DNA from: Warburgia ugandensis
Taxonomy: Eukaryota > Streptophyta > Magnoliopsida > Canellales > Canellaceae
Reading direction: 5' to 3'
NCBI GenBank assembly: GCA_035236585.1
Contig: CP141139.1
Location: 50,475,217-50,539,216, forward strand
DNA: 64,000 nucleotides
Position 1 is the stretch's first letter. Each line of letters begins with the position of its first letter. The notes beneath the pieces were generated by a model that searched no databases, was not told the DNA's origin, and worked only from the letters and a program-made list of their open reading frames with translations. Shown here piece by piece: positions 35,019 through 46,654 of this stretch. The position numbers and the translations under genes were made by a program.

Positions 35019-37700
35019 TGACAAACCAGGTTTTTAAATCATGATTTTCTCAAAAATAACTTTTCCCAAGGTAGGATCAATCCTAATTTTTAACATCTCA
35101 TTTATATTATAAAAAAAAATCATAAATATTTTTCCTTAAAAGACTATCTTTCAAAAACTTTGACTGCTTTTTATTTCAAAATACTATCCTTTTTCAAAAG
35201 CAGGCCCACATTTTAGTGGTTTAAGATCTATCACAAGGTCAAATAGTTGCTTAAGATGGATTAGTCACAAACCACATTACTAATGTAATCATCATTGTAA
35301 ATATATGTTACAACATCTCATGCCTTATTACAGCATCTCTTGGTAAAACAATGGCATCGACACTCCAGCCAACAAAATATCTCATGACTCTAGGCACCTT
35401 GGCAAGTACGCTTGTGATTTAGTCATGAGTACTCATCTAACGACCATGCTCATCTCATATTACATAAAACCATGGTTCATCTTACGTAGAACCATCATCT
35501 GACTCCCTAGGAGCCAAAACAAAAATCTTATGGGACACTGCTCATGACCAGATCACTGAATTGTGTGTTCACTAATATCCTAGGGAGACTTCAATTGCAT
35601 CCTCATGGGGCCTATAATCAGTCTTGAAAGGGTGTCATGAGTCACTTATAGTGGCCTCTACCACCAATTGAGAAATTTTTACTTTCTAGCATTGGATTCC
35701 ATTCCACCCGTTGGTAGTCAAGGGCTATGAGGCCAACGTGTACAACTCCTTAGCATAGTTATCACTAGGCACTTTAGCTTGTCAAAAATACATATCTAGT
35801 GTATCACTATACTCAATATCTCATATCTCAAAATTTCAATAAGTATAAGATTTGTAAATCATTACTTTCAAGGATTAAAATCATGCCATCTTAGTTGGCA
35901 TATCAAAACTTTCTAGAAACAAATTTGGAAAAAATTCTCTTTTAAAGACTTTAGAAACCATGCATGGCAAGTATATTTAACTTGCTAAGGATCACATGTC
36001 TAAGTATCACTTGGCCATCAAAACAACTCATTCTATCAAATCTTAATATCCATGTAGTTTTGAAAATAGAAGAAAACTATTACTTTCAAGAGCAAGTTTA
36101 GCAGGGAAAAACGTAAATTTTTAATCCATCTTTTGAAAAGCTAAAACTTATATTTTAGCACACGTTCAACTAGAAAAAATATCAATTTCTATAAGTTTGA
36201 TCATGAAAAACACATTGAAAATCTAAAAAGTTATACTATACTAAAATATGTGTTTTTCATGCATCTTATATTAGTCAAATCATTCTTTTATGAAGATGAA
36301 ATTCATTCTAAAAATTACTATTTTTCAAGGAGTAGGACTACCCTAAAATCTGTCATAAATCACAGTCTAAGGTTATCTAGCCATTCAACCAGCTGCACAC
36401 TCTCGCACTATCACTTGGGATGAATTATAAGGGCACAATATTGTGTCGTTCACTTATACTAAGTGAAGCACACACTCTTGTGTTGTTTCTTAGGATAAAA
36501 ACGAACATATTATTAAGACTCCACTTTTTATCAAAAGTCAATGTGCCACATACAACCAAAAGAATTCAATCTTGAGACAAACCCATCTAACAATATATCA
36601 ACATTCAAATGTGATGCGCATGGGTTAATTCTTGTGCATTCATTCATCACCACCTTTCCCAAAGATGGCATCTCTTATTATTTATCAAGACCGTACTATA
36701 GCGCAAAACAAGTTTTGAACTAAACTACCCAACGTGTAAAATAATACACATGGATAGATCATGTGCTTGCTTTGTTTTAATGTAAACTTATTATATTCAA
36801 TCACTCTATATAATAATGTTATCAAGAGATCAGAATATCATTTCAAGACTCAAAATAATGTGCTTAACTTTTATCATTCAAACATGTTATAATAACATAC
36901 ATGGACCATGTGCATGGATGAAATTTTAACTACAGTCTCGAGCCTACTTATTTACATATTTCTTATATTAAGTCAATCTACCCAAAAATGAAAGAGGATA
37001 TCCTTAGATCTTGCACATGTTACTTTAGCATGTATTAATTCAATATATTTAAAGTGCAAAGAAGTACTAATAAACCATGTGCTCATTATCATCAACATAA
37101 GACTCAATCATGCAAAAATCCAGTCTAAAATTTTCTATCATAGGCATGTAAAAACATGCTTGAAAAATCTATTAACAAGCTAATAAAATAGTTAGAAAAA
37201 CATATAGCAAAATCATCCCATCCATCATAATCAACTCATATAATCATTATTCATTTATTATCTAAGAAAATAGAGCTATTGGATCTTCAAAATCTTACGA
37301 AAAGTGAAGAAAACTTCGCCAGCCCTGAACTACCTACCTTATTGATGGATTGGTTGCACTTCCTCTTGAGCTTTTTCCTTGTTCCTTTCCATGCATTTTC
37401 AATGTCCAATTAATTTTTGGGATTTCCATTATGTTTAATCACGGATTATCTAGAGGTTTTGTTTCCCAAATTAAGATGCTATTATACTTGATTTCCTAAA
37501 TTCACTTTCTGATTTTCAATTTTTTTTAAATTCTATTATTTTAATTTCTGAATGCACTTAAAAATCACATATGTATTGTGATTGTCCTAATATACGTTCA
37601 AAATCAACTAAACATGTCTTTTTATAAGACTCAATATATCTTGATGTTTAGCTAACTTGGCTGCTTATATTTGGTAGTTAAATGTGTCCACTATCCAGAC
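35019..37700 (-). mobile_element. 5' LTR of the Tekay-like Gypsy remnant (right boundary uncertain)
   Basis: The LTR end abuts the primer-binding site and reads AAAACCTGGTTTGTCA on the - strand, close to the ends of the two solo LTRs (ACCTGGGTCGTGACA, CCCGGGTCATCACA). A block near 35590-35700, in reverse, has TATAGGCCCCATGAGG, matching CATAGGCCCCGTGGAGG of the solo LTR near 61450. The outer LTR start (TGTAA..CCCC on the - strand) could not be located, so the end coordinate is an estimate from the 2.6-kb length of the related LTR. There are no genes inside. Confidence 0.6.
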
Positions 37701-39242
37701 TTTTTGACTCCAAATGTAGAAAAGGGTATTGGTATCAATTTAAAATCTTATTTTAGTCATAAATTCTATCTCCACCATTGGATTTTAGTTATCTTACTAT
37801 TGTTGGATACCTCGCTCTGAGATCTGTCTATGAATACAAGTCTCATTGCCAAATTATTTAGATTCTAAAACCTCAAATTTTGAATTTGAATAAACTATGG
37901 ATTTGTATTGATCATAAAAATATACAATATTTTGAAATATTACAAAAACTATATAAGATTCTCAAACCTAATGGACACATTAGATTTTCTGTCAAACTAA
38001 AGAAGTTTTGATTTTTTTAAATTAGAACTAAAATAAATCTAGAACAAAAATAAACCAAATAAACAATAGATGATGAAGAGTAACTTAGGAATTACGAAAC
38101 TAAGAAAGCATTTATTCACACATAAAAATCATTCCATTAGGAATTCTATCAAAGTTAAATAAAAACCTTAAAACCATTACTAAAGGAACCTATTATGATA
38201 CGTCAATATTCTAAACTAAAGATCTATAAAATTTAACCACAAACATAAATAGTCATTTTTTGGTTTCTTCCAATCTCCAAGATCTTCAATTGCTCATTCA
38301 TTTTCCATGTATTTTTGGGTATTACGATAGTAGGTTGTTCATTCTTAAAATTTTCCTCCCCAACTTCGCGTTAAAGCATCCATGCACCATTAGCCTCCTT
38401 CACTTGATCATCCGTACGGAAGACGACAACTTATTTGTGACTCCTTATCAGTACATGATCTTTCCCTTCTTTTTCTTACATCCATTGGTCCACCTAACAA
38501 TCAAAACCATGACCATTCTTCCAATTTGGAAAAAAGAAGTTTAATAATTTCCCCTATTTTCCCTTTCATTCGTTATTAGAAGATGATCAACTTGGATGAA
38601 CGGAGGTCCCTATACTAATCCCATTTTTGTTAGTTAAATAGTAGTTAATTCGGATTCAGGTTGGATATCAGACCATTTAGAATCTAATGTACGGCAAGGA
38701 AACAAACATTTAAATATGATCAATGTCAGTGACATAGAAAGTTTCGTTTTGATCTGTCATCCTAGGTAGCTAAAACTAAATTTTGTTTGAAAGGGATATA
38801 AAACAATCGAACATAGCAACCACTTCCGATCATGCTCTCTAGAGAAAAGCACAAAAAACTAAAAGGACAACTCATTTTCATTGGTCTTTTTTACCACTGC
38901 GCCATTATTAGTAGACTAAGTTTTTTGTAAAAAATTAAGGATACTTTAGCCTTGTGAAAACTTTTCATTAAAATTCCAACAGTATCATTGCAACTGTTTG
39001 TAACGGATCCTAGCAAAAATCTGAGTTTAAGAACAAGGACCGGATTTAAGTGTGCCAGACAAATCTGAGTATCCTTACCTTCTTCAAAGTAATTTCTCCT
39101 CTGGATTAGATGACGATTAGCCAAATATTTCAAAGATAGCGCCATCTCTATCTTTGTTTTCTACAACGCAAGTAAAAGCATAGCATCAAAATGCACTCCA
39201 TCTACTCCGAAGTCAATGTAGCTTTAGGCTTTCTGTATTTTA
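37701..39242. other. Intergenic DNA upstream of the PPR gene
   Basis: No gene, RNA gene or element is supported. Two short frames (38260-38544 on + and 38891-39145 on -) have no recognisable family features. Confidence 0.45.
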
Positions 39243-39640
39243 CATCTTCGACTGGGCTGCATTTTTTCCGAATAAAAAAATACTTTTATCAATAGATTTT
39301 TTTATGATAATGTAAAAATATTTTGATTGACGGACGTATCATTCCGATAATATTAAATTATATCTCCACGTTATCCGACTTCTCCCTGTCATTAACTCCA
39401 AGCAACTCGTTTTTTGAAATTCGTATTGTATGGACATTGACAACTTAGTAAAATAGTATCAAATATGCTGCTTCGACCGAGTCGATGGCGTTTTAGACTC
39501 TATATAGCATCTTCGACAAGGGCTGTATTTTAGTGAGTCAAGGAGAAATACTAATATTAAATTATATCTCCGCTTCTTCCCCATTATCCGGAGTCGGCTT
39601 GAGCAAAACTATTGTCCTTCGCCTAGTATTCTTAGACAAA
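39243..39640. repeat. Imperfect direct duplication upstream of the PPR gene
   Basis: CATCTTCGAC followed by GGGCTG(C/T)ATTTT occurs at 39243 and 39508 (265 bp apart). TAATATTAAATTATATCTCC occurs at 39348 and 39552 (204 bp apart). The two spacings differ by 61 bp, so one copy has lost that much. The second copy contains the putative TATA element. Confidence 0.75.
39500..39507 (+). promoter_or_regulatory. Putative TATA box of the PPR gene
   Basis: CTATATAG lies about 245 bp upstream of the PPR start codon. A TC-rich tract (39668-39686) follows, a common feature of plant 5' leaders. No transcript data support it. Confidence 0.4.
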
Positions 39641-39667
39641 ACTCAGAGTAGTCTGTTACCGCTATTC

Positions 39668-39686
39668 CTCTCTCTCTCTCTCTCTA
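39668..39686 (+). promoter_or_regulatory. TC-rich leader tract
   Basis: A run of CTCTCTCT about 70 bp before the start codon. Such Y-patches or TC microsatellites are frequent near plant transcription starts and in leaders. Confidence 0.4.
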
Positions 39687-39751
39687 GTGTGCACCCAGTA
39701 TCCGTAACCCAAACACCGCTCTAATACTCAAAAAACAGTAACAACATTCAG

Positions 39752-41545
39752 ATGTCCACAGCAATTCGCCCACCAACATGGATATCCAAACGGCGAATTT
39801 TCGAACAAAAGCTCTCTGACCTCCACAAATGCTCAGACCTCAACTCTGTAAAACAAATTCAAGCCCAAATCTTCAAAGCAAACCTCCACCAAGACCCCTT
39901 CATCGCCCCGAAACTCATCTCAGCTTTCTCTCTCTGTAACCAAATGTCATTTGCTGTCCAAGTTTTCAACCAAGTAGAACAACCCAGCATTCTTCTGTAC
40001 AATACCCTCATTAGAGCTTTCACCCAAAATAGCCAACCCCTCCATGCCTTCTCTACCTTCTTCCAAATGCAAAAGAAGGGGATAAATCCAGATAATTTCA
40101 CTTACCCATTTCTCCTTAAGGCTTGTTTAGGGCAATCTGGTCTATTTAGAGTCCAAATGATTCATGCCCAGATTCTAAAATCTGGTTTTTCTTCAGATAT
40201 CTTTGTACCGAATTCATTAATTGATTCTTATGTCAAGTGCACTGGTGGAATTGATGATGCTAAGAAGGTGTTTGAAGGAATGCCTGAGAGAGATGTTGTT
40301 TCTTGGAATTCAATGATTTCAGGCTTAGTGAAATCAGGATTTTTGAGTGAAGCTAGGAGGCTTTTTGATGAAATGCCTGAGAGAGATACTGTGAGTTGGA
40401 ATACTGTTCTTGATGGGTATAGTAAAGCTGGTGAAATGAATGTAGCTTTTGAATTGTTTGGAGAGATGCCTGAAAGGAACATAGTTTCCTGGTCCACGAT
40501 GATTTCGGGGTATTGCAAAGCCGGTGACTTGGATATGGCAAGGATGCTTTTTGATAAGATGCCTGTGAAAAATTTGGTTCCTTGGACTATATTGATATCT
40601 GGGTATGCAGAGAAAGGACTTGGTAAGGAGGCATCTAACTTGTACGATCAGATGGAGATTTCTAGAATGAGGCCCGATGAAGCTACTGTAGTTAGTATCT
40701 TATCTGCTTGTGCTGAATCTGGTTTACTTGGCTTAGGGAAAAGAATTCATGTTTATATTGAAAGAACTAAGTTGAAATATAGTACTAAAGTGTCTAACGC
40801 ATTGGTTGATATGTACTCAAAGTGTGGCATCTTAGATAAGGCAATGGGGGTGTTCAATGGCATGGTTAAAAGGGATGTGGTTTCTTGGAATTCAATGATG
40901 CAAGGGCTAGCTATGCATGGGCATGGCGACAGATCGCTGGAGCTCTTTGAGAGGATGAAGAGAGAAGGGATTGAACCCGATGGAGTCACTTTTGTGGGTG
41001 TGTTGTGTGCTTGTACTCATGCGGGTCTTGTTGAAGAAGCCCGAATTTTCTTCTCCAGTATGGAGAGGGACTATGGAGTGGAACCACAGATTGAGCATTA
41101 CGGTTGCATGATCGATCTGCTTGGGCGTGGTGGGTATCTAAAGGAAGCATTTGAGCTTGTCGAGAGCATGCCAATGGAGCCAAATGTTATTATATGGGGC
41201 ACCCTTTTGGGGGCTTGCCGAATGCACAACAATGTTGGGCTTGCAGAAGAGGCAGTTGACCGACTGATCAAACTAGAGCCTTCAAATGCGGGAAACTATG
41301 CTATGTTGTCTAATATCTATGCTGCAGCTGGTCATTGGGATGATGTAGCAAAGGTGAGACTGCAAATGAAGGGTACCGGTGTGCAAAAGCTGGCTGGTTC
41401 GAGTTCAATCGAGGTTGATGATGTGGTTCACGAGTTTACAGTGGGAGATAGATCCCATCCTCAATCGTTGAGAATTTATAAGATGACAGACAGATTGGGT
41501 CAGCATCTAAAGCAAGTGGGCTACATTCCAAGGGCGCATCATTGA
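39752..41545 (+). CDS. Pentatricopeptide repeat protein, PLS class, E subgroup (At3g29230-like)
   Basis: A single-exon frame of 597 codons, full length for the family. About a dozen PPR repeats span residues 81-477 in a P-L-S pattern, with repeated signatures such as RDVVSWNSMISG, DEMPERD and NALVDMYSKCG. The E domain follows at about 478-548 (IIWGTLLGACRMH, NYAMLSNIYAAAG) and the E+ region at about 549-590 (VHEFTVGDRSHP). The protein stops at GYIPRAHH, just where a DYW domain would begin, so it lacks its own deaminase. Overall layout and wording strongly resemble Arabidopsis At3g29230. Family members act in mitochondria or plastids, mostly in site-specific C-to-U RNA editing with a DYW partner supplied in trans; the RNA target here is unknown. 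The N-terminus (RPPTWISKRRIFEQK) is basic and could start a targeting peptide. The ATG at 39752 is chosen because it gives this family-typical start. Lack of introns is normal. It is the only intact gene in the window. Confidence 0.96.
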   Translation: MSTAIRPPTWISKRRIFEQKLSDLHKCSDLNSVKQIQAQIFKANLHQDPFIAPKLISAFSLCNQMSFAVQVFNQVEQPSILLYNTLIRAFTQNSQPLHAFSTFFQMQKKGINPDNFTYPFLLKACLGQSGLFRVQMIHAQILKSGFSSDIFVPNSLIDSYVKCTGGIDDAKKVFEGMPERDVVSWNSMISGLVKSGFLSEARRLFDEMPERDTVSWNTVLDGYSKAGEMNVAFELFGEMPERNIVSWSTMISGYCKAGDLDMARMLFDKMPVKNLVPWTILISGYAEKGLGKEASNLYDQMEISRMRPDEATVVSILSACAESGLLGLGKRIHVYIERTKLKYSTKVSNALVDMYSKCGILDKAMGVFNGMVKRDVVSWNSMMQGLAMHGHGDRSLELFERMKREGIEPDGVTFVGVLCACTHAGLVEEARIFFSSMERDYGVEPQIEHYGCMIDLLGRGGYLKEAFELVESMPMEPNVIIWGTLLGACRMHNNVGLAEEAVDRLIKLEPSNAGNYAMLSNIYAAAGHWDDVAKVRLQMKGTGVQKLAGSSSIEVDDVVHEFTVGDRSHPQSLRIYKMTDRLGQHLKQVGYIPRAHH

Positions 41546-41569
41546 TTTTAGTTGCAGTAACCACTGGTG

Positions 41570-41730
41570 ATCTTGTAGCTTATTGGGGGTTGTGTTAGTG
41601 TGGCGGAATGGCTCAAGAAGTGATCTCTCAATGATGAAGGTCACGAGTTTGAGGCTCATCAAAGTGGGTGTGTGAGTGAGTGCGTGGGTCCACCATTTCA
41701 ACGAAAAAAGAAAAAAATCTTGCAGCTTAT
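41570..41730 (+). mobile_element. tRNA-derived SINE in the 3' region of the PPR gene
   Basis: The 133-bp body (41584-41716) is flanked by near-perfect 14-bp direct repeats, ATCTTGTAGCTTAT (41570-41583) and ATCTTGCAGCTTAT (41717-41730). The body has a box A-like TGGCTCAAGAAGTG (41609-41622), a box B-like AGTTTGAGGCT (41646-41656) and an A-rich tail (about 41701-41716). These are the hallmarks of a SINE insertion. It starts 38 bp after the PPR stop codon, so it probably lies in the 3' untranslated region and could affect polyadenylation. Confidence 0.82.
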
Positions 41731-42647
41731 CAGTCTCTATCTCCTTGATTTTGGGGTTGAGTTCCATGTCAGAGGAAACTAACCGAGGACAGTTGTTGCT
41801 TTCTGTATGTGTAAATGGCAATTGCATTAGCACCTTAGTGGTTTACCCTTATGGGATTGGTGCGTGGAAGGCGGTCATCCGAGATTGAAGATAAGAATTA
41901 CCAATTTATATTGGAAGAAACAACGGGAATTATGTTGTATTTATCAAGAAGAATTCTCTTAACAAGAAATCCATTTTAGGGTTCTCGATGATCATCTTAA
42001 TATGATCATTTGATTAATCAAGGCATTTGATAGTTTTTATAACGTAAGAAATCTGATCGTAGATGAATATGTTTGGAAATTCGAAACATATCTCTTGGGG
42101 AAAAGGTTCGAGTAAATCAGTGTATGAGATCCATATTCTGGTTTCTCTTGGCTGTCTATTTTATTCGTCCAAACAATGAAGACTAGGATCCGCAGCTGTC
42201 AATTCCGTTCTGGTGGCGGTTCGGTTTTGGCTACTTTCTGAATTTTGCCAATTTCATAATGCAATTCCAACACAACTTTTTGGAGAAAAATAAACCTTGT
42301 TATTAGGAGAAATAATATATCAAGACACTTGATCATACTGGAATTTACCAGCAAATGGACCAGAAGAGGGTGAAATCTGCCGCACTTTTTGTTGTTTGTT
42401 AAATGAAATGAATATTGATAGAAGGCATTACGTTTCAATAAAATAATATGAGGCTCCGTTTTGTTTTTCAATTGTACAAGCGGAGAAGCATACAATAAAT
42501 CACTTACACTTAATTTAATTCCTGGCCAAAAGGAAAAACAGCTAAACCGAATCTGAAACCAAGTGTATTCTAAGGGAGATGTCAAGTTGTGGGTGACCAA
42601 CTTTGCTAGAAGATTTGAATTAGAGCAAAGTACTTGGTCATACTCAT
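41731..42647. other. Unassigned DNA, possibly including the 3' tail of the L1 LINE
   Basis: The part next to the Copia element reads, on the - strand, in frame with the L1 C-terminus at 47690-47978 for about 17 codons and then stops. A 133-codon - strand frame at 42199-42600 has no recognisable features. The left limit of any L1 3' region could not be fixed. Confidence 0.4.
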
Positions 42648-42652
42648 GACAC

Positions 42653-43183
42653 TGTTAGGAATAGTGCACTGTCTGATACCACTGATAGGAATAGTTGCAG
42701 CGCTCTGCTATCACTATTGAGATCCAGATCTGAAAATCTGTCTGGATCTAACCAGCAGATCTGTAATGTCGAGATCACACCCACACAAGAACAGAAGAAT
42801 TTATGTGATTCGGCCTAATCTGGCTTACATCCACGGGACAAGGGAAAATCAATCACTAGTAAGAATAGGAATACAAAGGAGGAGGAGGAGGATCAGATTC
42901 TCACTCGACTCTACACCCTTCTACCTTCAGATCAATAGATCTGATACTTACCCCCTTCACTCTAGCTCACAGCTCTACACCATGCTCTCTGCAGAGATCG
43001 GATCTCCCCTATTTATAGCGCTACAGATCTTGACCAATCATACTTTCTTGCTAGCCAATTTTGAATTTACAGTCGATGTTAATTTTTAACTGTTATTTCG
43101 ATGCGTAATTCTGATTTGGCTGCACTGAATTTTGACTTTTGTATTCTTTCCATTTTGCAGATCTCATGGGTATGGACCCATCA
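42653..43183 (-). repeat. Copia 3' LTR
   Basis: It starts on the - strand with TGATGGGTCC at 43183, next to a polypurine tract (43184-43197, GGAAGGGGAGAAT on the - strand). A TATA box CTATAAATAGGGG lies at 43018-43006, and an R/U5-like region with GGCCGAATCACATAAATTC follows. The left end carries an imperfect duplication of about 29 bp that includes TGGTATCAGA (42681-42672), which looks like a tRNA-Met primer-binding site inside the LTR end. Confidence 0.8.
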
Positions 43184-43228
43184 ATTCTCCCCTTCCATAC
43201 CCATGAAGGGAGAACATCCTTCAGCTCT

Positions 43229-44860
43229 TCAGTTTGAGTTTATCCCTGCTATGTCTCTATATAGCATCAGCTTTTCAAATGATACCAGTTTTGTTAGCAT
43301 GTCTGCCGGATTCTCATCTGTGTGAATCTTCTCTATCTTCAGCAGTTCCTGTTCTATTACCTCATGTATCCAATGATAGCAGATGTCGATGTGCTTTGTG
43401 CGTGAGTAGTACATTGAATTTTTGCTCAAGTCAATAGCACTGTGACTATCACAATGTACATTGTATTTTTTCTGTGTAATACCAAGTTCTTAGAGAAATC
43501 GCTTTATCCACAACATCTCCTTGCCAGCTTCGGCTGTGGCAATATATTCTGCTTCTGTTGTGGATAAAGCAATACACTTTTGCAACTTGGATTGCCAAGA
43601 TACAGCTCCCCCTGCAAAAGTGAATAAAAATCCTGATGTTGATTTTATGCCATCAAGATCTCCTGCCATGTCTGCATCTGTGTGTCCTTCTAGGACGAGT
43701 TCCGTTTCTCCATAACACAAACACAAGTTGGATGTACCCTTGAGATATCTCAAGATCCACTTCACTGCTTCCCAATGATCTCTTCCTGGGTTGGATAGGA
43801 ATCTGCTTACTATTCCTACTGCATGAGCAATATATGGTCTTGTATACACCATTGCGTACATCAGACTTCTAACTGCTGATGAATATGGTATCGCTGACAT
43901 CTTTTCTTTTTCTTGATTTGAAGAAGGACAGGTCTGCTTGCTCAGCTTAAAATGGTTACCAAGCGAAGTGTTAACTGACTTGGCATTCTCCATGTTGAAT
44001 CTCTTGATTACTCGTTCAACATACTTTTCCTGTGACAGCCAAAGCTTTCTTCCCTTTTTGTCGCGAGTAATCTGCATGCCCAAAATCCGCTAAGCTTGGC
44101 CTAAGTCTTTCATGTCAAAAGACTTAGATAACTCCTTCTTTAGCTTGCTAATTATAGTCGCATTTTGTCCTACAATCAGCATATCATCTACATAGAGAAG
44201 AAGTACTATAAACTTCTCATCAGGGAATCTCTGCACATATACGCAGTGGTCTGCTGCTATTCTTTGGTATCCATGACTCATCATAAATAAGTCAAACTTC
44301 TTGTACCATTGCCTCGGCGCCTGTATGAGACCATAAAGACTCTTCTTTAGTTTGCATACTAGGTGTTTCTTTTCTAGTACTTCAAAACCTTCAGGTTGCT
44401 CCATGTAGATATCTTCCTCTAAATCTCCATAAAGAAATGCAGTTTTCACATCCATCTGTTCAAGCTCCAAATTTAAGCTGGCTACCAATCCGAGTATAGT
44501 TCGAATTGAAGTCATCTTCACCACTGGTGAGAATATCTCGTCAAAGTCGATTCCTTTCTTTTGTTCGAAGCCTTTGACGACCAGTCAAGCCTTGTGTTTT
44601 ACTAGCTTTCCATTGCCATCCTTCTTGAGCTTGAACACCCATTTATTCTTCAGTGCTCTCTTACCCTTAGGAAACTTCAATAACTCGTAAGTCTTGTTCT
44701 TTTGTAGTGAGTCAATTTCCTCTTGCATAGCTTGCATCTACTTATTCTTGTCTGTATGATTCTGTGCTTCCTGGAAATTTTCTGGCTTCCCCTCTTTAGT
44801 AAGCGTGATATACTCTGATTCCGAATATCTTTTTGAGGGAATCAGTAAACAGCCTTTCGA
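43229..44860 (-). pseudogene. Copia reverse transcriptase and RNase H
   Basis: RT starts near 44780 and includes WVFKLKKDGNGKLVKHKA, then MDVKTAFLYGDLEEDIYMEQ, LKKSLYGLIQAPRQWYKKF and the catalytic YVDDMLIVG. A frame break lies at about 44090. RNase H follows at 43490-44083 with TDADMAGDLDGIKSTSGF and LSTTEAEYIA, then HTDENPADMLTK in another frame to 43229. Catalytic residues of RT look intact, but stops near 44580, 44090 and 43480 prevent a full protein. Confidence 0.9.
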
Positions 44861-44905
44861 AGATGTCTTTGGATGATCTTCTAATGGAAGGTTTACAACA
44901 TCTTC

Positions 44906-45890
44906 TTATTGTTGTGATGATCCTGGATCTTCTGATGGAAGAGGTTGTTGTTCCTTTTGCTCAACACCCTCTGCATCCTCATTTTCTTCTGCTTTTGGAA
45001 GGTCATCCTGTATGTTGTCAGTGGTGGACTGTACTAGCACAGGATCTGAAACAATATTTGAAGCACTTGTACTTCCTTCATTGGATTTTGTGGGTTTTTC
45101 AAAGTCCATAGAGAACTGGTTCTCTTGCAATACAATGTCTCTACTTCTGATGACCTTTTTAGCCACTGGATCCCATAGCCTGTATCCAAATTCATCGTCT
45201 CCATAGCCAATAAAGATACAGTGAGTTGACATGAGGTCTAGCTTTTGTCTTAACTCCTTAGATATGTGTACAAAAGCTTTACACCCAAACACCCTCAAGT
45301 GCTTGTAAGAAACTTTCTTACCTGACCATACCTTCTCTGGGACTTCAAAATTCAATGGTGTTGATGGTGATTTGTTGATGAGGTAGCAAGCAGTTTGTAC
45401 AGCTTCTCCCCAGAATGGATTAGGCAGCTTAGCCATACTGAGCATGCTTCTGACTCATTCCATAATGGTTTGATTCATCCTTTCAGAAATACCATTGTGT
45501 TGTGGGGTATATGGGACCGTCTTCTCATGTCAAATACCACGATCAGCGTAGTATGCCTTGAATTCTCTGCAAGTGTATTCTCCTCCATTATCTGTTTGAA
45601 GACACTTCAATTTCTTTTTTGTTTGCCTCTCCACCATCGCGTGGAATTTCTTGAAGTTCATAAATACTTAGTCCTCAGTTCTTACAAAATATACACACAT
45701 CTTTCTAGATACATCATCTATAAATGTTACAAAATATCTGTTTCCTCCTAAGGACTCCTCTTCTATGGGACCACATACATCAGAGTACACCAAACTCAAT
45801 ATTTCTTTCCTTTTATTACTGGGAGACGAGAATACAACTCTATGTTGTTTACCAAACAAACAGTAATTGCAAGGGTTTAGAGTTATACCT
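44906..45890 (-). pseudogene. Copia integrase
   Basis: The first piece (45859-45668) has SLVYSDVCGPIEEESLGG and YFVTFIDDVSRK, the start of the integrase catalytic core. A frameshift separates it from 45445-44906, which has NPFWGEAVQTACYLINKSP, YKHLRVFGCKAFVHI and GYRLWDPVAKKV, the conserved end of Copia integrase. The part of the core holding the last catalytic residue lies in the broken stretch. Confidence 0.85.
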
Positions 45891-45907
45891 TTGGCTATTT
45901 TGATGAA

Positions 45908-46560
45908 CTACTTTTTGGCGAGTGTGAATAACCCTTTCTCTCCCATATGCCCAAGTCTTTTGTGCCACAGATTTGACGATGCTTCATCTTTCACTTCATT
46001 AAGACTATCTCCGCATATCTTTATGTGAGTCTTGTACAGGGTGTTACAGATATGCCCTCTTGCCACGATCATCGCACCTTTCGTTAGTTTCCAGGTACTA
46101 TTGCTGAAATAATTTGTGTAGCCTTGTCTGTCAAGTGTTGGGATTGAGATCAGGTTCACCCTAAGTTCTTGTATATGCCGTACTTCCTTTAGTATCACTG
46201 TACAGCCAAGGTTTGTCTTGACCTGTACATCTCCAATCCCAAGAATTTGAGACGAGCTGTTGTTTCCCATCTTTACCATGCCAAAGTCTCCTTCCTTGTA
46301 AATGAGGAAGAATTCTTTATGTGGTGTGGTGTGATAGTAGGCAGCTATATCTACCACCCACTCAGCTTCATTGTTTGCCACGTGCAGACATGCTTCTTCT
46401 TCAGTTGTCAGTACTGAGATGTCCTGTGCAATGGTAACATTTGTTTCACCATTACCTTTCTTTGTCTTGTTTTGTCCCATTTCTTTCTTTAGCTTTCGGC
46501 AATCTTTCTTCATGTGTCCTAGAATGCCACAATGGAAGCACTTGTATTGCCGTGTAGTTT
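45908..46560 (-). pseudogene. Copia zinc knuckle, protease and GAG-pre-integrase region
   Basis: A CCHC zinc knuckle (CFHCGILGHMKKDC) lies at about 46550-46505. The protease active-site region reads WVVDIAAYYHTTPHKEFF: the catalytic Asp is present but the usual D-(T/S)-(A/G) triad is D-I-A. A GAG-pre-integrase block (LWHKRLGHMGEKGLFTLAKK) ends at about 45908. The frame stops there before the integrase core. Confidence 0.82.
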
Positions 46561-46654
46561 GGCTCTTGGATCTGCCACGATCTTGCGATCTTCCCCTGCT
46601 TCTGCTTTTGCTTCGTCCTTGACCTCGACCTCTACTGATGCTACTTTCTTTGTT

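Noticed and set aside
38891-39145. 84-codon - strand frame divergent from the PPR gene
   Set aside because: No family features and no promoter or splice context.
39533-39724. Possible upstream ORF in the PPR leader, in frame with the gene
   Set aside because: It begins with GTG, not ATG, and ends 27 bp before the start codon. No ATG-led upstream ORF is supported.
41584-41716. Possible tRNA gene from the box A/B words
   Set aside because: No cloverleaf can be formed, and the A-rich tail with flanking direct repeats shows a SINE.
42199-42600. 133-codon - strand frame next to the Copia element
   Set aside because: No recognisable motif; may be L1 3' sequence. Not enough to call coding.
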